Shown here one piece after another: positions 18,476 to 27,617 of a stretch of DNA of 32,724 bases (position 1 is the first letter of the stretch; the number at the start of each line of letters is the position of its first letter). A model generated the notes under the pieces. The model did no database searches. It was not told the DNA's origin and was given only the letters and a program-made list of their open reading frames with translations. The stretch covers positions 1 to 32,724 of the forward strand of contig JACVTC010000394.1 in assembly GCA_016946835.1 (NCBI GenBank), written 5' to 3'. The position numbers and the translations under genes are program-made. Source of the stretch: Neocallimastix lanati (nom. inval.). Lineage: Eukaryota > Neocallimastigomycota > Neocallimastigomycetes > Neocallimastigales > Neocallimastigaceae.

Positions 18476-18598
18476 ACACAAAGAAAATAATATGAAAAAT
18501 TAATAATTTAAATGAATATTAAGAAATTTTAATTATAAAAAGAAAAAATTTAATTCTATATTAAAAATAATATAATAAAATAAATTAAATTGCCAAGA

Positions 18599-19483
18599 AT
18601 GAAAATCTTAGAACTTGAGGAACTACTACCTAGGCTTGATGAAGATGCTAGAGACGTTGATATCTGGGCCGAAGAATTCACAAGATTAATGAAATTAGCT
18701 GGTATTAACAATCCAGCTAGCATTCATACCTGGGCGACTGAATGTGTTGAGGGCAAACTCAGGGGAGTCTTACAAGATCTGGTGAAAGTCAATGAAGATG
18801 AAGAAGAAGAATTTCCTTCTATGAAAAAAATAAAAGAAGCCTTAGAAGAAGCCTTAGAAATCACTCCACAGGATAAATGTAAAAGATTACAAAGATTAAA
18901 AATAAAAAGAGGAGAAAGTATTAAAAATTTTAATTGGCGATATAAAAAACTTTACAATAATTTACCAAGACTTTATCAATCTTTCATAACAGTGGAGGAT
19001 TATACTGAATCCATTTCATACCGACCTTTTGCTAGAGCCCAGGTTATAACTCAAAGATGTGTAGATCTCGAGGATGCATTTGAGGAAGCGGAATTAGCCG
19101 AAAGAGCCGAAGAGAGGAAAGAAACAAATGAAACTGTAATGTCTACTTTATATATTCGGGGGGTTTATTCAAACTTTTCTCAATCAAATAGAACTGGGAA
19201 ACATCCTTTTAGACAATTTTCTGCCAATAATTATATAGAAGTTAACAACCCCAAAAGAAATATGAGAAGTCGCACTAATGATAAACTCTTAAATAAGAAT
19301 CCAAAATACGAGACTAACAATACATATAAAAGAACATATAAGTGTTTCAGATGTAACCAGGAAGGTCATGGTGTCAAGCAATGCCCTTATTCATTTAAGG
19401 AATTAGCTGAGTTAGAGGAAAAAGGTCAGATTTCAAAGGAATCTTTAAACTCCCAAATGGAAGAAGGAAAACTTCCCTTATAA
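18599..19483 (+). CDS. gag: E3 Gag (capsid-nucleocapsid)
   Basis: 294 residues from the first ATG at 18599 (upstream in-frame codons include no ATG). Homologous to E1 Gag: shared W-A-x-E block, G-I-x-x-P segment and a basic stretch of K-I-K-R followed by I-K-N-F-N-W-R-Y-K. A CCHC knuckle CFRCNQEGHGVKQC (about residues 249-262) is near the C-terminus. It lacks the long acidic run seen in E1. The leader from LTR to ATG is only about 140 nt, without the hairpins of E1. The stop at 19481-19483 lies 30 nt beyond the slippery site, so the unshifted protein has an 11-residue tail not in Gag-Pol. Confidence 0.87.
   Translation: MKILELEELLPRLDEDARDVDIWAEEFTRLMKLAGINNPASIHTWATECVEGKLRGVLQDLVKVNEDEEEEFPSMKKIKEALEEALEITPQDKCKRLQRLKIKRGESIKNFNWRYKKLYNNLPRLYQSFITVEDYTESISYRPFARAQVITQRCVDLEDAFEEAELAERAEERKETNETVMSTLYIRGVYSNFSQSNRTGKHPFRQFSANNYIEVNNPKRNMRSRTNDKLLNKNPKYETNNTYKRTYKCFRCNQEGHGVKQCPYSFKELAELEEKGQISKESLNSQMEEGKLPL
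19444..19476 (+). promoter_or_regulatory. E3 -1 programmed frameshift signal
   Basis: T_TTA_AAC (19444-19450) in the Gag frame, 8-nt spacer, hairpin GGAAG/CTTCC (19459-19463 with 19472-19476). Compared with E1 (GGGAG/CTCCC) the middle pair is changed on both sides, which preserves the stem. The pol frame is open through it. Confidence 0.82.
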
Positions 19484-22400
19484 AAACCATAAATGATACT
19501 GAAACTGATGATATCGTAGCAGCTGTCACTAGGCAAACAAGACAATTAAATACAAAAAAGAAACCTTACGATAAACATCAGAAAATAGCCACATTAAAAG
19601 AAAATCCTCAACCAATAAAAATGCTTTCGAAATCACAAACAAATGATCGAAAAATGGAAGTAGAAGTAGAAAATATTAATAATGAACCAAAAAGTAACAA
19701 TGAAGAAGAACCCTTAAATAACCCAAAAAATAGAGAAGAAACGGAAACCTTAAAAGAAATTGACTTGTCTGTGATAGCCAACCCATCAATAAACAAAGCA
19801 AAAAGGGATTCAAAGAAGGAAAGAATATCAGAAATAATGGATAAGAAACCCGAAGAAGAAGAAATGAGAAAAAAGGTTACAGCTAAACTACCCAGTACTC
19901 AAATGGAAGAAAAGAAGAATAAATGCGAAAGATTAAAAAATGATAAAAATAAAGAAGAAATGAGAATCGAAAATAAAAATGAAGAGAATCCAAATAACAA
20001 AAAGGAGAAGCACATTATTCTAATGGAAAACCAAGCAAAGTACGATCTTGTAACTGATTTAACATCTACCACAGCTAATATAACTCTGGCTCAATTGTTG
20101 GATATAAGTCCAAAATTACGAGCTCAACTTAATAAATTGTTAAAGCTAAAAGAAACACCTCATAACGGAAAAATGGAAGAAATGGTATTATCTACTGTCT
20201 CAAGGAAGGATATAGCTACTACTAAATGTAAAATTAACGGAGAAGATGGATTCGCCTTTTTAGATACATGTGCAAGCATCAACATAATAACGAGTAAGTT
20301 TTTAGGCAAGTTGAAAAATATAAAACCATTTGGTTATACAACTAACAATATTATACAGGTAACTTCGAAGACCCACATATCCTCTGAATTATATCATTTA
20401 ACAGTTGAATTCAACGATTTCATTATTCAAGACGTATTTAGAGTAATAGAACATGATCAGGATCTGTTTGATATCTTGATAGGTTTTAGGACCTTAAAGG
20501 ATAATAATTTATTCATTAATCCTATTCGTAATAGTCTATGTAAAATGAAGAAAGATGGTACATTTACAACAATCTCAGCTTTAGAAATAGATGAAGAAGA
20601 AAAAGAAATAGATGAAGAAGTAAAAATTGAAGAAACTGAAATGCAAGATAATCCAGACTCCATGTTATTTTGTTTCATAAACAAAGAATCAGCAGAAATA
20701 CAGAATGCAATTACGATTAAGGAAAATAAAAAAGACAAAGAAGAAAATACAATCATTGAAGAAAAGAAGACAAGAATTGAACAAATTATAAAAAATACAA
20801 TAGAAGTAGTTAGAGGCCGATTCAAGGAACTATTAAAAGATAATATTGAAATCTTAGCAATAAAAATAGATGAATTAGGTTCAACAAAGTTATTACCGCA
20901 CCATATCAGTTTAGAAGAAAATACGATTCCAATTAAACAAAAAGCTTATCGATTATCTAAAGTACAAGCAGACGCCCTGAAGGAAGAGCTAATTAAATTA
21001 CTGAACAACCATTTAATTGAACCATCCAGTTCACCATGGTTTTCTCCAGTTATTCTTGTAAGGAAGAAGAATAATAAATGGAGAATGTGTATAGATTTTC
21101 GGAAGCTCAACAACGTTACTATTAAAGACGCTTATTCTCTGCCACTAATAGATGATATACTTTTCTCAGTCGGAAAGAAAGTTAAAGTATTTTCAACAAT
21201 AGATTTATTCTCCGGCTTTTATCAAATTCCAATGTTCCATGAAGACATTCCCAAAACAAGTTTTACAACAATGTACGGTAATTACCAATTCCGGGTAATG
21301 CCGTTTGGTTTATGCAATGCCCCAGGAACCTTCCAGAGAGAGATGAACAGGATATTTTTTACGCTCATTGGGAAGTGTATGTTTATATATATCGATGATT
21401 TAATCATATTCTCTCCAACTTTTGAACAACACATAGAAGATTTAAAGAAAGTATTTGATATCCTAAAGGATAATGGATTAAAAATCAATCTCGACAAATG
21501 TGATTTTTTCAAGGAATCAGTTGAATTATTAGGCCACACAGTATCAATTGAAGGAATATCACCAATTAATAAAAAAATTGAGATTATACGTGAATGGTTA
21601 CCTCCTACCAACATCACACAATTACAATCATTTCTTGGAGAAGTAGGTTATTATAGGAAGTTTATATACAACTTTGCAACAATTGCCAAACCTCTATTTA
21701 AACTACTTAAAAAGAATGTAAAATTCTCTTGGGAAGCTGTTCAACAAGAGAGCTTTGAAGAACTTAAACGAAGATTAATCACAGCCCCTATTTTATCAAT
21801 GCCTGATTTCGACAAACAATTTATAATCAGGACAGATGCCTCAAAAGATGGAATAGGTGGAGTCCTGATACAAAAAGATGAAAATAATATCGAAAAACCA
21901 ATACATTATATGAGCAGAACTTTGAAACCAGCTGAAGTAAACTATGGGATTACAGATTTAGAAGGAGCTGCCGACGCTTTTTGTGTTAAAAAATTTAAAT
22001 CCTATATTTCGGGAAGTAAATTCGAAATATTGTTGTTCACAGATCACAAACCATTAATAAGTATATTCAAAAGTAAAGAAACCTTAAATGCCAGACAGTC
22101 AAGATGGGTAATTATGTTCTCTATGTTAAAAGTTAAAGTCATTTACGAACCAGGAAAACGTAATGTATTAGCGGATGCGTTATCTCGACTTAGATCAAAA
22201 CCATCGGAAGTAATAGCTACCTATTTAGAAGAAATTAATACAGGAAAAAATTCGTTATTAAAGAAGTTTGAAGAAAAATTTTCAAGAATAAACAATGAAG
22301 AATATTTTATAGATGGAGGCACATTCAGAAAAGTAATTAAAGAAGATAAAGAAAAAATTAAACTATTATTAGAAGCCCATAGGATAGGCCATGAGGGAAT

Positions 22401-23421
22401 CTTCAAAACGTATAACAGGCTCAAACGTGATTACTATTGGAATAACATGGTCTTGGATGTAAAATACATAGTCAATACGTGTAAACACTGCCAACTGTTC
22501 AAACCACAAACTTTCAATTCAAACACCGAACACATCCCAACAAAGCCGGGATTACCTTTTACCCAGGTAGGACTGGATATAGTAGGCCCTTTACCACAAA
22601 CAAAAAATGGAAATCAGTATATCCTAGTATTAGTCGATTATTTAACAAAGTGGGTTGAAGCTGAACCCACTGTCAAGATTGAATCTGATGATATAATAGG
22701 CTTCTTAACAAGAGTTTTCTCAAGACATGGAGTTCCCGAAATATTAATAACGGATAACGGTCCCCAGTTCAAGTCCGACAAAACTAAAGCTTTCCTAGAT
22801 TTATATGGTATTTATGTGCACTTTGTTTCTGTCTATCATCCTGAATCTAATGGTATGGTAGAAAACAGAAATAAAGAAATAGGAAAATATCTAAGAATAT
22901 TATGTAATAAAAATATAGAAAATTGGGATTTAATTCTACCAAGTGCTTTGTGGGCTCTCCGTACCTGCAAAAACGAAGTAAAAAAATTTTCAAGCTTTGA
23001 ATTACTCTACGGCCGTCGTGACTTACAACCCTTCGAGCTATCTTTAAATCTGGATAAAAAAGAAAAAGGTGAAAGTATTACGGAATACCTTATAAGAAAA
23101 TTTGCTAAACATTACCAATGGATTCATGAAGCAATTAATAATATCACTACAGCCAACAAAATTTGGGAAGACAGAAGGAACCAGATGAAAAGAATGAAAG
23201 CCAACTACAATCCAGGAGACCTAGTATTAATACGATTAATAAACAGAAGAAAATTAGATCCTTATTTCGTAGGCCCACTGAAAATCATCAAAAAGGAATT
23301 TAATACAGTTACTCTCGCAGATCCTATTACCGGCGAAATTTCTGATAGGAATGTACATCTAAAAAATATAGTTCCTTATAAATTATGTGAATTAGAGACT
23401 TCAGGGACGAAGTCTAAATAA
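19450..23421 (+). CDS. pol: E3 Pol polyprotein (PR-RT-RH-IN)
   Basis: Produced by -1 frameshift as a Gag-Pol of about 1610 residues; the first in-frame ATG is at 19621 (1266 residues, numbering used here). A long Lys/Glu-rich N-terminal region ends in QLLDISPKLRAQL. Protease FLDTCAS near 215, again with Cys in place of the usual Gly. Reverse transcriptase with YIDD near 589. RNase H with TDAS near 738, DLEG, FTDH and ADALSR. Integrase HHCC from about 919, catalytic D near 985, D near 1044, E near 1080; GPY/F-type YFVGPL near 1215; no chromodomain. Strongly similar to E1 Pol but clearly diverged. The frame is unbroken despite the insertions in its 5' LTR. Confidence 0.92.
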   Translation, partial: LPNGRRKTSLIKTINDTETDDIVAAVTRQTRQLNTKKKPYDKHQKIATLKENPQPIKMLSKSQTNDRKMEVEVENINNEPKSNNEEEPLNNPKNREETETLKEIDLSVIANPSINKAKRDSKKERISEIMDKKPEEEEMRKKVTAKLPSTQMEEKKNKCERLKNDKNKEEMRIENKNEENPNNKKEKHIILMENQAKYDLVTDLTSTTANITLAQLLDISPKLRAQLNKLLKLKETPHNGKMEEMVLSTVSRKDIATTKCKINGEDGFAFLDTCASINIITSKFLGKLKNIKPFGYTTNNIIQVTSKTHISSELYHLTVEFNDFIIQDVFRVIEHDQDLFDILIGFRTLKDNNLFINPIRNSLCKMKKDGTFTTISALEIDEEEKEIDEEVKIEETEMQDNPDSMLFCFINKESAEIQNAITIKENKKDKEENTIIEEKKTRIEQIIKNTIEVVRGRFKELLKDNIEILAIKIDELGSTKLLPHHISLEENTIPIKQKAYRLSKVQADALKEELIKLLNNHLIEPSSSPWFSPVILVRKKNNKWRMCIDFRKLNNVTIKDAYSLPLIDDILFSVGKKVKVFSTIDLFSGFYQIPMFHEDIPKTSFTTMYGNYQFRVMPFGLCNAPGTFQREMNRIFFTLIGKCMFIYIDDLIIFSPTFEQHIEDLKKVFDILKDNGLKINLDKCDFFKESVELLGHTVSIEGISPINKKIEIIREWLPPTNITQLQSFLGEVGYYRKFIYNFATIAKPLFKLLKKNVKFSWEAVQQESFEELKRRLITAPILSMPDFDKQFIIRTDASKDGIGGVLIQKDENNIEKPIHYMSRTLKPAEVNYGITDLEGAADAFCVKKFKSYISGSKFEILLFTDHKPLISIFKSKETLNARQSRWVIMFSMLKVKVIYEPGKRNVLADALSRLRSKPSEVIATYLEEINTGKNSLLKKFEEKFSRINNEEYFIDGGTFRKVIKEDKEKIKLLLEAHRIGHEGIFKTYNRLKRDYYWNNMVLDVKYIVNTCKHCQLFKPQTFNSNTEHIPTKPGLPFTQVGLDIVGPLPQTKNGNQYILVLVDYLTKWVEAEPTVKIESDDIIGFLTRVFSRHGVPEILITDNGPQFKSDKTKAFLDLYGIYVHFVSVYHPESNGMVENRNKEIGKYLRILCNKNIENWDLILPSALWALRTCKNEVKKFSSFELLYGRRDLQPFELSLNLDKKEKGESITEYLIRKFAKHYQWIHEAINNITTANKIWEDRRNQMKRMKANYNPGDLVLIRLINRRKLDPYFVGPLKIIKKEFNTVTLADPITGEISDRNVHLKNIVPYKLCELETSGTKSK

Positions 23422-23434
23422 AGAAAGGGCGTCA
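23416..23434 (+). other. E3 polypurine tract
   Basis: AAATAAAGAAAGGGCGTCA immediately precedes the 3' LTR; the AAAGAAAGGG core fits the plus-strand primer. Confidence 0.6.
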
Positions 23435-24121
23435 TGATACGGAACTAACTAATAATTCGTATTATACTATTGGAAATTATAATTAAGTTTAATAACTTTA
23501 TGTATTAAATATTTTAAACTGTTTTTATAATTCCAAAATTTTATTCTTAATTTAAAATAATTATATAAATTATCAAATTAAATTGATTAATGACTAATTA
23601 TTAAAAAATCATTATTTAATTAAATTGATTAATGACTAATTATTAAAAAATCATTATTTAATTAAATTGATTAATGACTAATTATTAAATAATTATTATC
23701 TTATATTAATTAAATTGTTTTATTATTATATTTAATTATTATTAATATTAAATTGTTTCAAGAATTATATTATCAAAAATATTACCAATAATTTTATTGT
23801 TAAATTTTTTAATTTTATCATTAATAATATTTGTCATTAAAGATAATATTAATTATATTAGTATTAATATTTTTATTATTAAAATAACTCTTAAAAAATA
23901 TTATTTAAAATCACATGTAACAATTATACTAATAAGAATTAAAATAATTTAAATTATTATAAAAATTCATGTAGTAAAAAAGTATAAAAGAAAAAGAAAA
24001 TACTTAATAAAAAATTAGGAGTTAAAAAAATAAAAAAAAACTGGAAATTGAAATTAAATTATTAACTAATATATTATTTTCATTTTTTTTTTTTTTTGAA
24101 GTTTATTGTGTACCTGCACCA
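23435..24121 (+). repeat. E3 3' LTR
   Basis: 687 bp, TGATACGG...CTGCACCA, uninterrupted, with three copies of the 42-bp repeat. It served as the reference that shows what was inserted into the 5' LTR. E4 follows 6 nt later. Confidence 0.88.
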
Positions 24122-24127
24122 TTTTTG

Positions 24128-25126
24128 TGTAAGAATCTATAATTATTTTTAACAAAATAATTATATTTTCTTAGTTAGGTTATAATTAATATAACTTTTA
24201 TTTAACTCATATTTCATTTATACAATTAATTATAATTAATAATTTATTTAATTATATATTAAGATTTTATTTAGTTTAATATTAAAAATTTATTTAATCA
24301 AATAATTTTTATACATTTAAAATAATATTAAATTTATTTAATTATTCACTTAATTATTAAATTTATTAGTTTTAGTTTTCTCTCACTTATTAAATCATAA
24401 ACTAAAACACTATTCTGTATTTTATCATGTATTCTGTATTCTATCATGTATTCTGTATTGTATTAATCATGTATTTTATTATTAATGTATTGTTTTATAT
24501 TTTTTATGTAAAGTTCTATAAAATAGAACTAAATAGATTAAATTTTAAATTTTATGATCGAAATAATTTTCATTATTTTATTCTTTTATTTTCGATCATT
24601 ATACTAGATTAAGTAATCGGTTAATTAAGGTTTTTCCAATTACTTCTTAAAAGTAATCGGTTTTACTTAATTAACGCGATGATCGATATGGATAGAATAT
24701 CGATCAAAAAACTTATCTAGGTTTTTCTTCTAGTCTTTTCCTAGATAAGAGATTTGTTAAGATTAGAACCCCTTTTGATTTTAACCTTATTTTGACAAAA
24801 AAGTATAAATAAGGCTCTTGAGTTCTCTTTGAGAAATCAAGAGTTATTATTATAACAATTATAATATAATAATAATAACAATAAGTTTTAACATTTAAAA
24901 TTTTTAATAAATAATAAAACAAATTATTTTAATAAAACAAATTTTATAATTAAAACTTTTTCTTATCAATTTTAGTGTTTCGTCTATTATAATTCGTTAT
25001 AATAAACTCGAAAATTAGAAAGAACCATAGGTAAGTATGATTCTTTTCTAAACCTTTAATATTAGCAGTTAGAGCTAATATTAATGATTAATAATTTAAT
25101 TATAATTTTTTAATTAAATTATTACA
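24128..25126 (+). repeat. E4 5' LTR
   Basis: 999 bp, TGTAAGAATC...AAATTATTACA. TATAAATAA starts at 24804. About 14 differences from the 3' LTR, mostly one-base length changes in homopolymers. A 24427-24612 frame is chance. Confidence 0.92.
24804..24812 (+). promoter_or_regulatory. TATA box of E4 5' LTR
   Basis: TATAAATAA, 35 nt upstream of AAGAGTTATTATT (24839-24851), which is the predicted mRNA 5' end because it complements the primer site. Confidence 0.6.
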
Positions 25127-25138
25127 ATAATAACTCTT
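25126..25138 (+). other. E4 self-priming primer-binding site
   Basis: AATAATAACTCTT begins on the last base of the LTR and is the exact complement of AAGAGTTATTATT at 24839-24851, 35 nt downstream of the TATA box. No TGG tRNA-type site is present. Confidence 0.65.
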
Positions 25139-25504
25139 CTTAGTATAGTTTAATAGAATAGTTAATTAATTTAATAATATAATTAATTTCTAGAATCAAG
25201 TAGTACAAAATAATTTAGTGTAGTACAATAAAAATTTTTATGATTAATAATAAATAAAATAATATAAATTATATAGAATAATCTAGAAATTAAAAAAATA
25301 AATTAATATATAGTAAATAAATTAAATATTAAAATATAAGTAGATAATATTAGTAAATCAGATCAAAAAATCATTAATTAATAATTTAGTATAGAAATTA
25401 TAAGAATAAATTAATATAAACCATAAATTAAATATTAAAAAATAAGTAAATAGTAATAATTAGTTGGATAAATAATTAAAATCATAAAAAATTAAAAGAA
25501 TAGA

Positions 25505-25760
25505 TATATAGTAATAATAATAATAAATAATAATAAATAATAATAAATAATAATAAATAATAATAAATAATAAATAATAATAAATAATAATAAATAATAA
25601 TAAATAATAATAAATAATAATAAATAATAATAAATAATAAATAATAATAAATAATAATAAATAATAATAAATAATAATAAATAATAATAAATAATAATAA
25701 ATAATGATAGTAAATAATAAATGATAAATGATAAATGATAAATGATAAATAATAAAAAAA
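25505..25760. repeat. AAT/AAAT microsatellite
   Basis: Long run of AATAATAAAT-type units, then AAATGAT repeats. Minus-strand open frames over 25460-25884 are Tyr/Ile/Leu repeats produced by this run and are not genes. Confidence 0.9.
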
Positions 25761-25848
25761 TTAAACAACAATAAATAGCAATAATAAAATAAATAATAAC
25801 AATAATAAGAACACATAAATACACTAACATATGTTTACATGATTTTAG

Positions 25849-25952
25849 GGAAATAGAACTGGAAGAAGTAGGCCAAGGAAACAATATAGAAGAACCAAGA
25901 CTTAGTACAGACCTTAGAAGCAGAAGTGTGTTAGCATCTAGGTAACAGTTTC
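25849..25952 (+). other. GC-richer putative leader exon start in E4
   Basis: Base composition changes sharply at the predicted splice acceptor. One frame reads ELEEVGQGNNIEEP and onward to a stop near 25946, without an ATG; this may be a relic of a coding exon or chance. Confidence 0.3.
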
Positions 25953-26094
25953 CGGATTAAGTTTATCTGTCATAGGCAGCGATCTAGGCAGCTCTGGACT
26001 GGCCTATCCGATGTGTGGTAGGTTGCAATCGTGGTGTACGCGGGAACATGACACCAGTAATAGGCAAGCTGCTCCCGTCATTAAGTACATACTA
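25953..26094 (+). other. Conserved leader block shared with E1
   Basis: Counterpart of 2574-2707. Stems visible: ATAGGC/GCCTAT (25972-25977 with 26002-26007) and TGGTGT/ACACCA (26032-26037 with 26051-26056). Located about 160 nt before the gag ATG. Identity unknown. Confidence 0.65.
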
Positions 26095-26255
26095 CTGTTT
26101 ACTGCTAACGTGCTTCTGGAAAATCGTCTGGAAATGCTTGAGTATTTTCTTATTCAACTGTTTTCTTTCGCCAAAACTTCCTAACTATGACCTTATAATC
26201 ATAATAAACATATATATATATTTCATAGTTAATATAATTTATAATTTAGGTAAAA

Positions 26256-27617
26256 ATGGAATCCAATAGTAATAACGCCCAAATTCCAAGTGAAGTTGAA
26301 TCCTCAAAGCTTATAACAGCTTTAACAGAATTTATTCCTACCTTCTTTTCCCCCAACGGAGTGTTATCCAAGGACTTAGCTGATAACAACAAACTTAACG
26401 TTAATGAGCTCCTGGAACAGAGTGAATTGTTTTTTAAAAAACATCCCAACTCTTTTTCCACGGACGACTTAAAAATTTCTTATGTTATCAGCATGTTACA
26501 TGGACCTCCAAAGAAATGGGGACTTTCATTGAAGGCTGATGGGACTTTAAATTCGTTAAGCTATGACACCTTTAAAGATATTTTGATAAGCAATTTTGGG
26601 GATACTAAAGAACAGAAGGATGTTCTTATTGAACAACTTCTAAACTTAAAACAACTTCATTTAGGAAGAGCCGCATTATATACTATTGAATTTCGAAGGT
26701 TAGCTGGACGTATTGGATGGCCGGACGATGTATTCATTGACCTAATCAAAAGAGGTCTTCTTGAGGATGTTAAAACAGAGTTCAATAAATTAGACAAACC
26801 TAAAAGTTTATTTGAGGCAAAAAATTCTATTATCAATATTGATAGAAAATGTTTACTTAAGCAAAAAGTAAAGACCAATGACTACAAGCCAAAGAGTAGT
26901 AAATCTTTCAAACGAAAAAGAAACGAAACTAACATGACCGAAAACAAATTTAAACGCAATAAGCACCATAAGGGACGAGACAATGGAAGTATTTTATCAG
27001 CAAATTACACCCCAAGTCATAATAATAAAATGACTACAACTTTCTTGTTAACCGTTAATAACAAAAAGATTAAAACCAGAATCCTTATTGACTCGGGCTC
27101 TGCTAGAAGTTATCTCTGCAAAAGCTTCGTAACAGCAAACAAAATTCCTTATTCAAACCTCTCAAATACGATCAATGTAAAACTTCCTAATGAAAAGAAT
27201 ATGGCTATAAAACAAGTTACAAAACGTCTTAAGCTTACTTTCATGGACCATACGGAAACATTTGAATTCTTTATAGCCAATTTACAACTTCAAGACGTAT
27301 CTGCAATCCTTGGAAGAGATTGGTTAAATCTTCATTCTCCTTACATTGACTATAAGAATAATAAAATCTATTTCTTGGAATCTCACTGTTTTAGTCATTG
27401 TCCTTCCGCTAAGGGTAATAAGTTTGTTTTCCATTCATCAGATATTACTGCTTCTCTCTTACCCAGTACTGAATCTGAACATAAGGGAGAAACTTCTCTT
27501 GATTCAATAATTCCAGATTCCATACCTGAAGACGAACTTAGCGATATGAACATTTGCGCTGCTTTAGTTCACAATAGTGAAATTAAGAATACCAAAAGAA
27601 ATAAAAAAAATAATTAA
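26256..27617 (+). CDS. gag: E4 Gag-protease
   Basis: 453 residues. Residues 1-200 form the retrotransposon gag core (KKHPNSFSTDDLKISYVISM, G-P-P-K-K-W, L-N-L-K-Q-L-H). Residues about 205-245 are strongly basic (KPKSSKSFKRKRNE) and replace a zinc knuckle, which is absent. A canonical retropepsin follows: LIDSGSARSY with Asp at about 279 and ILGRDWL near 352. It stops in an A-rich stretch at 27615-27617, just where the homologous polyproteins continue into reverse transcriptase. The RT frame is +1 relative to this one, which does not fit a -1 slip; one extra base near 27585-27595 would explain it. Otherwise intact. Confidence 0.85.
   Translation: MESNSNNAQIPSEVESSKLITALTEFIPTFFSPNGVLSKDLADNNKLNVNELLEQSELFFKKHPNSFSTDDLKISYVISMLHGPPKKWGLSLKADGTLNSLSYDTFKDILISNFGDTKEQKDVLIEQLLNLKQLHLGRAALYTIEFRRLAGRIGWPDDVFIDLIKRGLLEDVKTEFNKLDKPKSLFEAKNSIINIDRKCLLKQKVKTNDYKPKSSKSFKRKRNETNMTENKFKRNKHHKGRDNGSILSANYTPSHNNKMTTTFLLTVNNKKIKTRILIDSGSARSYLCKSFVTANKIPYSNLSNTINVKLPNEKNMAIKQVTKRLKLTFMDHTETFEFFIANLQLQDVSAILGRDWLNLHSPYIDYKNNKIYFLESHCFSHCPSAKGNKFVFHSSDITASLLPSTESEHKGETSLDSIIPDSIPEDELSDMNICAALVHNSEIKNTKRNKKNN

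Larger units (their letters stand above)
9039..24121 (+). mobile_element. E3: Ty3/gypsy element with a 5' LTR interrupted by two insertions
   Basis: E3 has a 15-nt LTR start at 9039-9053 (TGATACGGAACTAAC), then an 8-kb interruption, then the rest of the 5' LTR to 18456, gag, pol and an intact 3' LTR (23435-24121). Left flank TTTT (9035-9038), right flank TTTT from 24122, the same T stretch used by E1. Without insertions the element is about 6.4 kb. Domain order and the frameshift design match E1, with a much shorter leader. The coding frames are open, so E3 may still be competent apart from its disrupted promoter LTR. Confidence 0.82.
25031..25848 (+). other. Predicted intron in E4 leader
   Basis: 5' splice site AG|GTAAGT at 25031, inside the LTR; branch-like CTAAC at 25824-25828; 3' splice site GATTTTAG ending 25848, 21 nt from the branch A. 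It spans the LTR edge, the primer-binding site and the microsatellite. All three consensus elements match fungal introns; splicing is inferred. Confidence 0.5.

Noticed and set aside
24427-24612. Small hydrophobic frame in E4 LTR
   Set aside because: Inside an LTR and not preserved in the second copy because of one-base length changes.
25460-25884. Two overlapping minus-strand frames rich in Tyr, Ile and Leu
   Set aside because: Translation of the AAT/AAAT microsatellite in different frames; no coding signature.
27577-27617. Programmed frameshift between E4 gag-protease and RT
   Set aside because: The required shift is +1, with no in-frame slippery heptamer or Ty3-like site; the element has other random shifts, so an indel is simpler.
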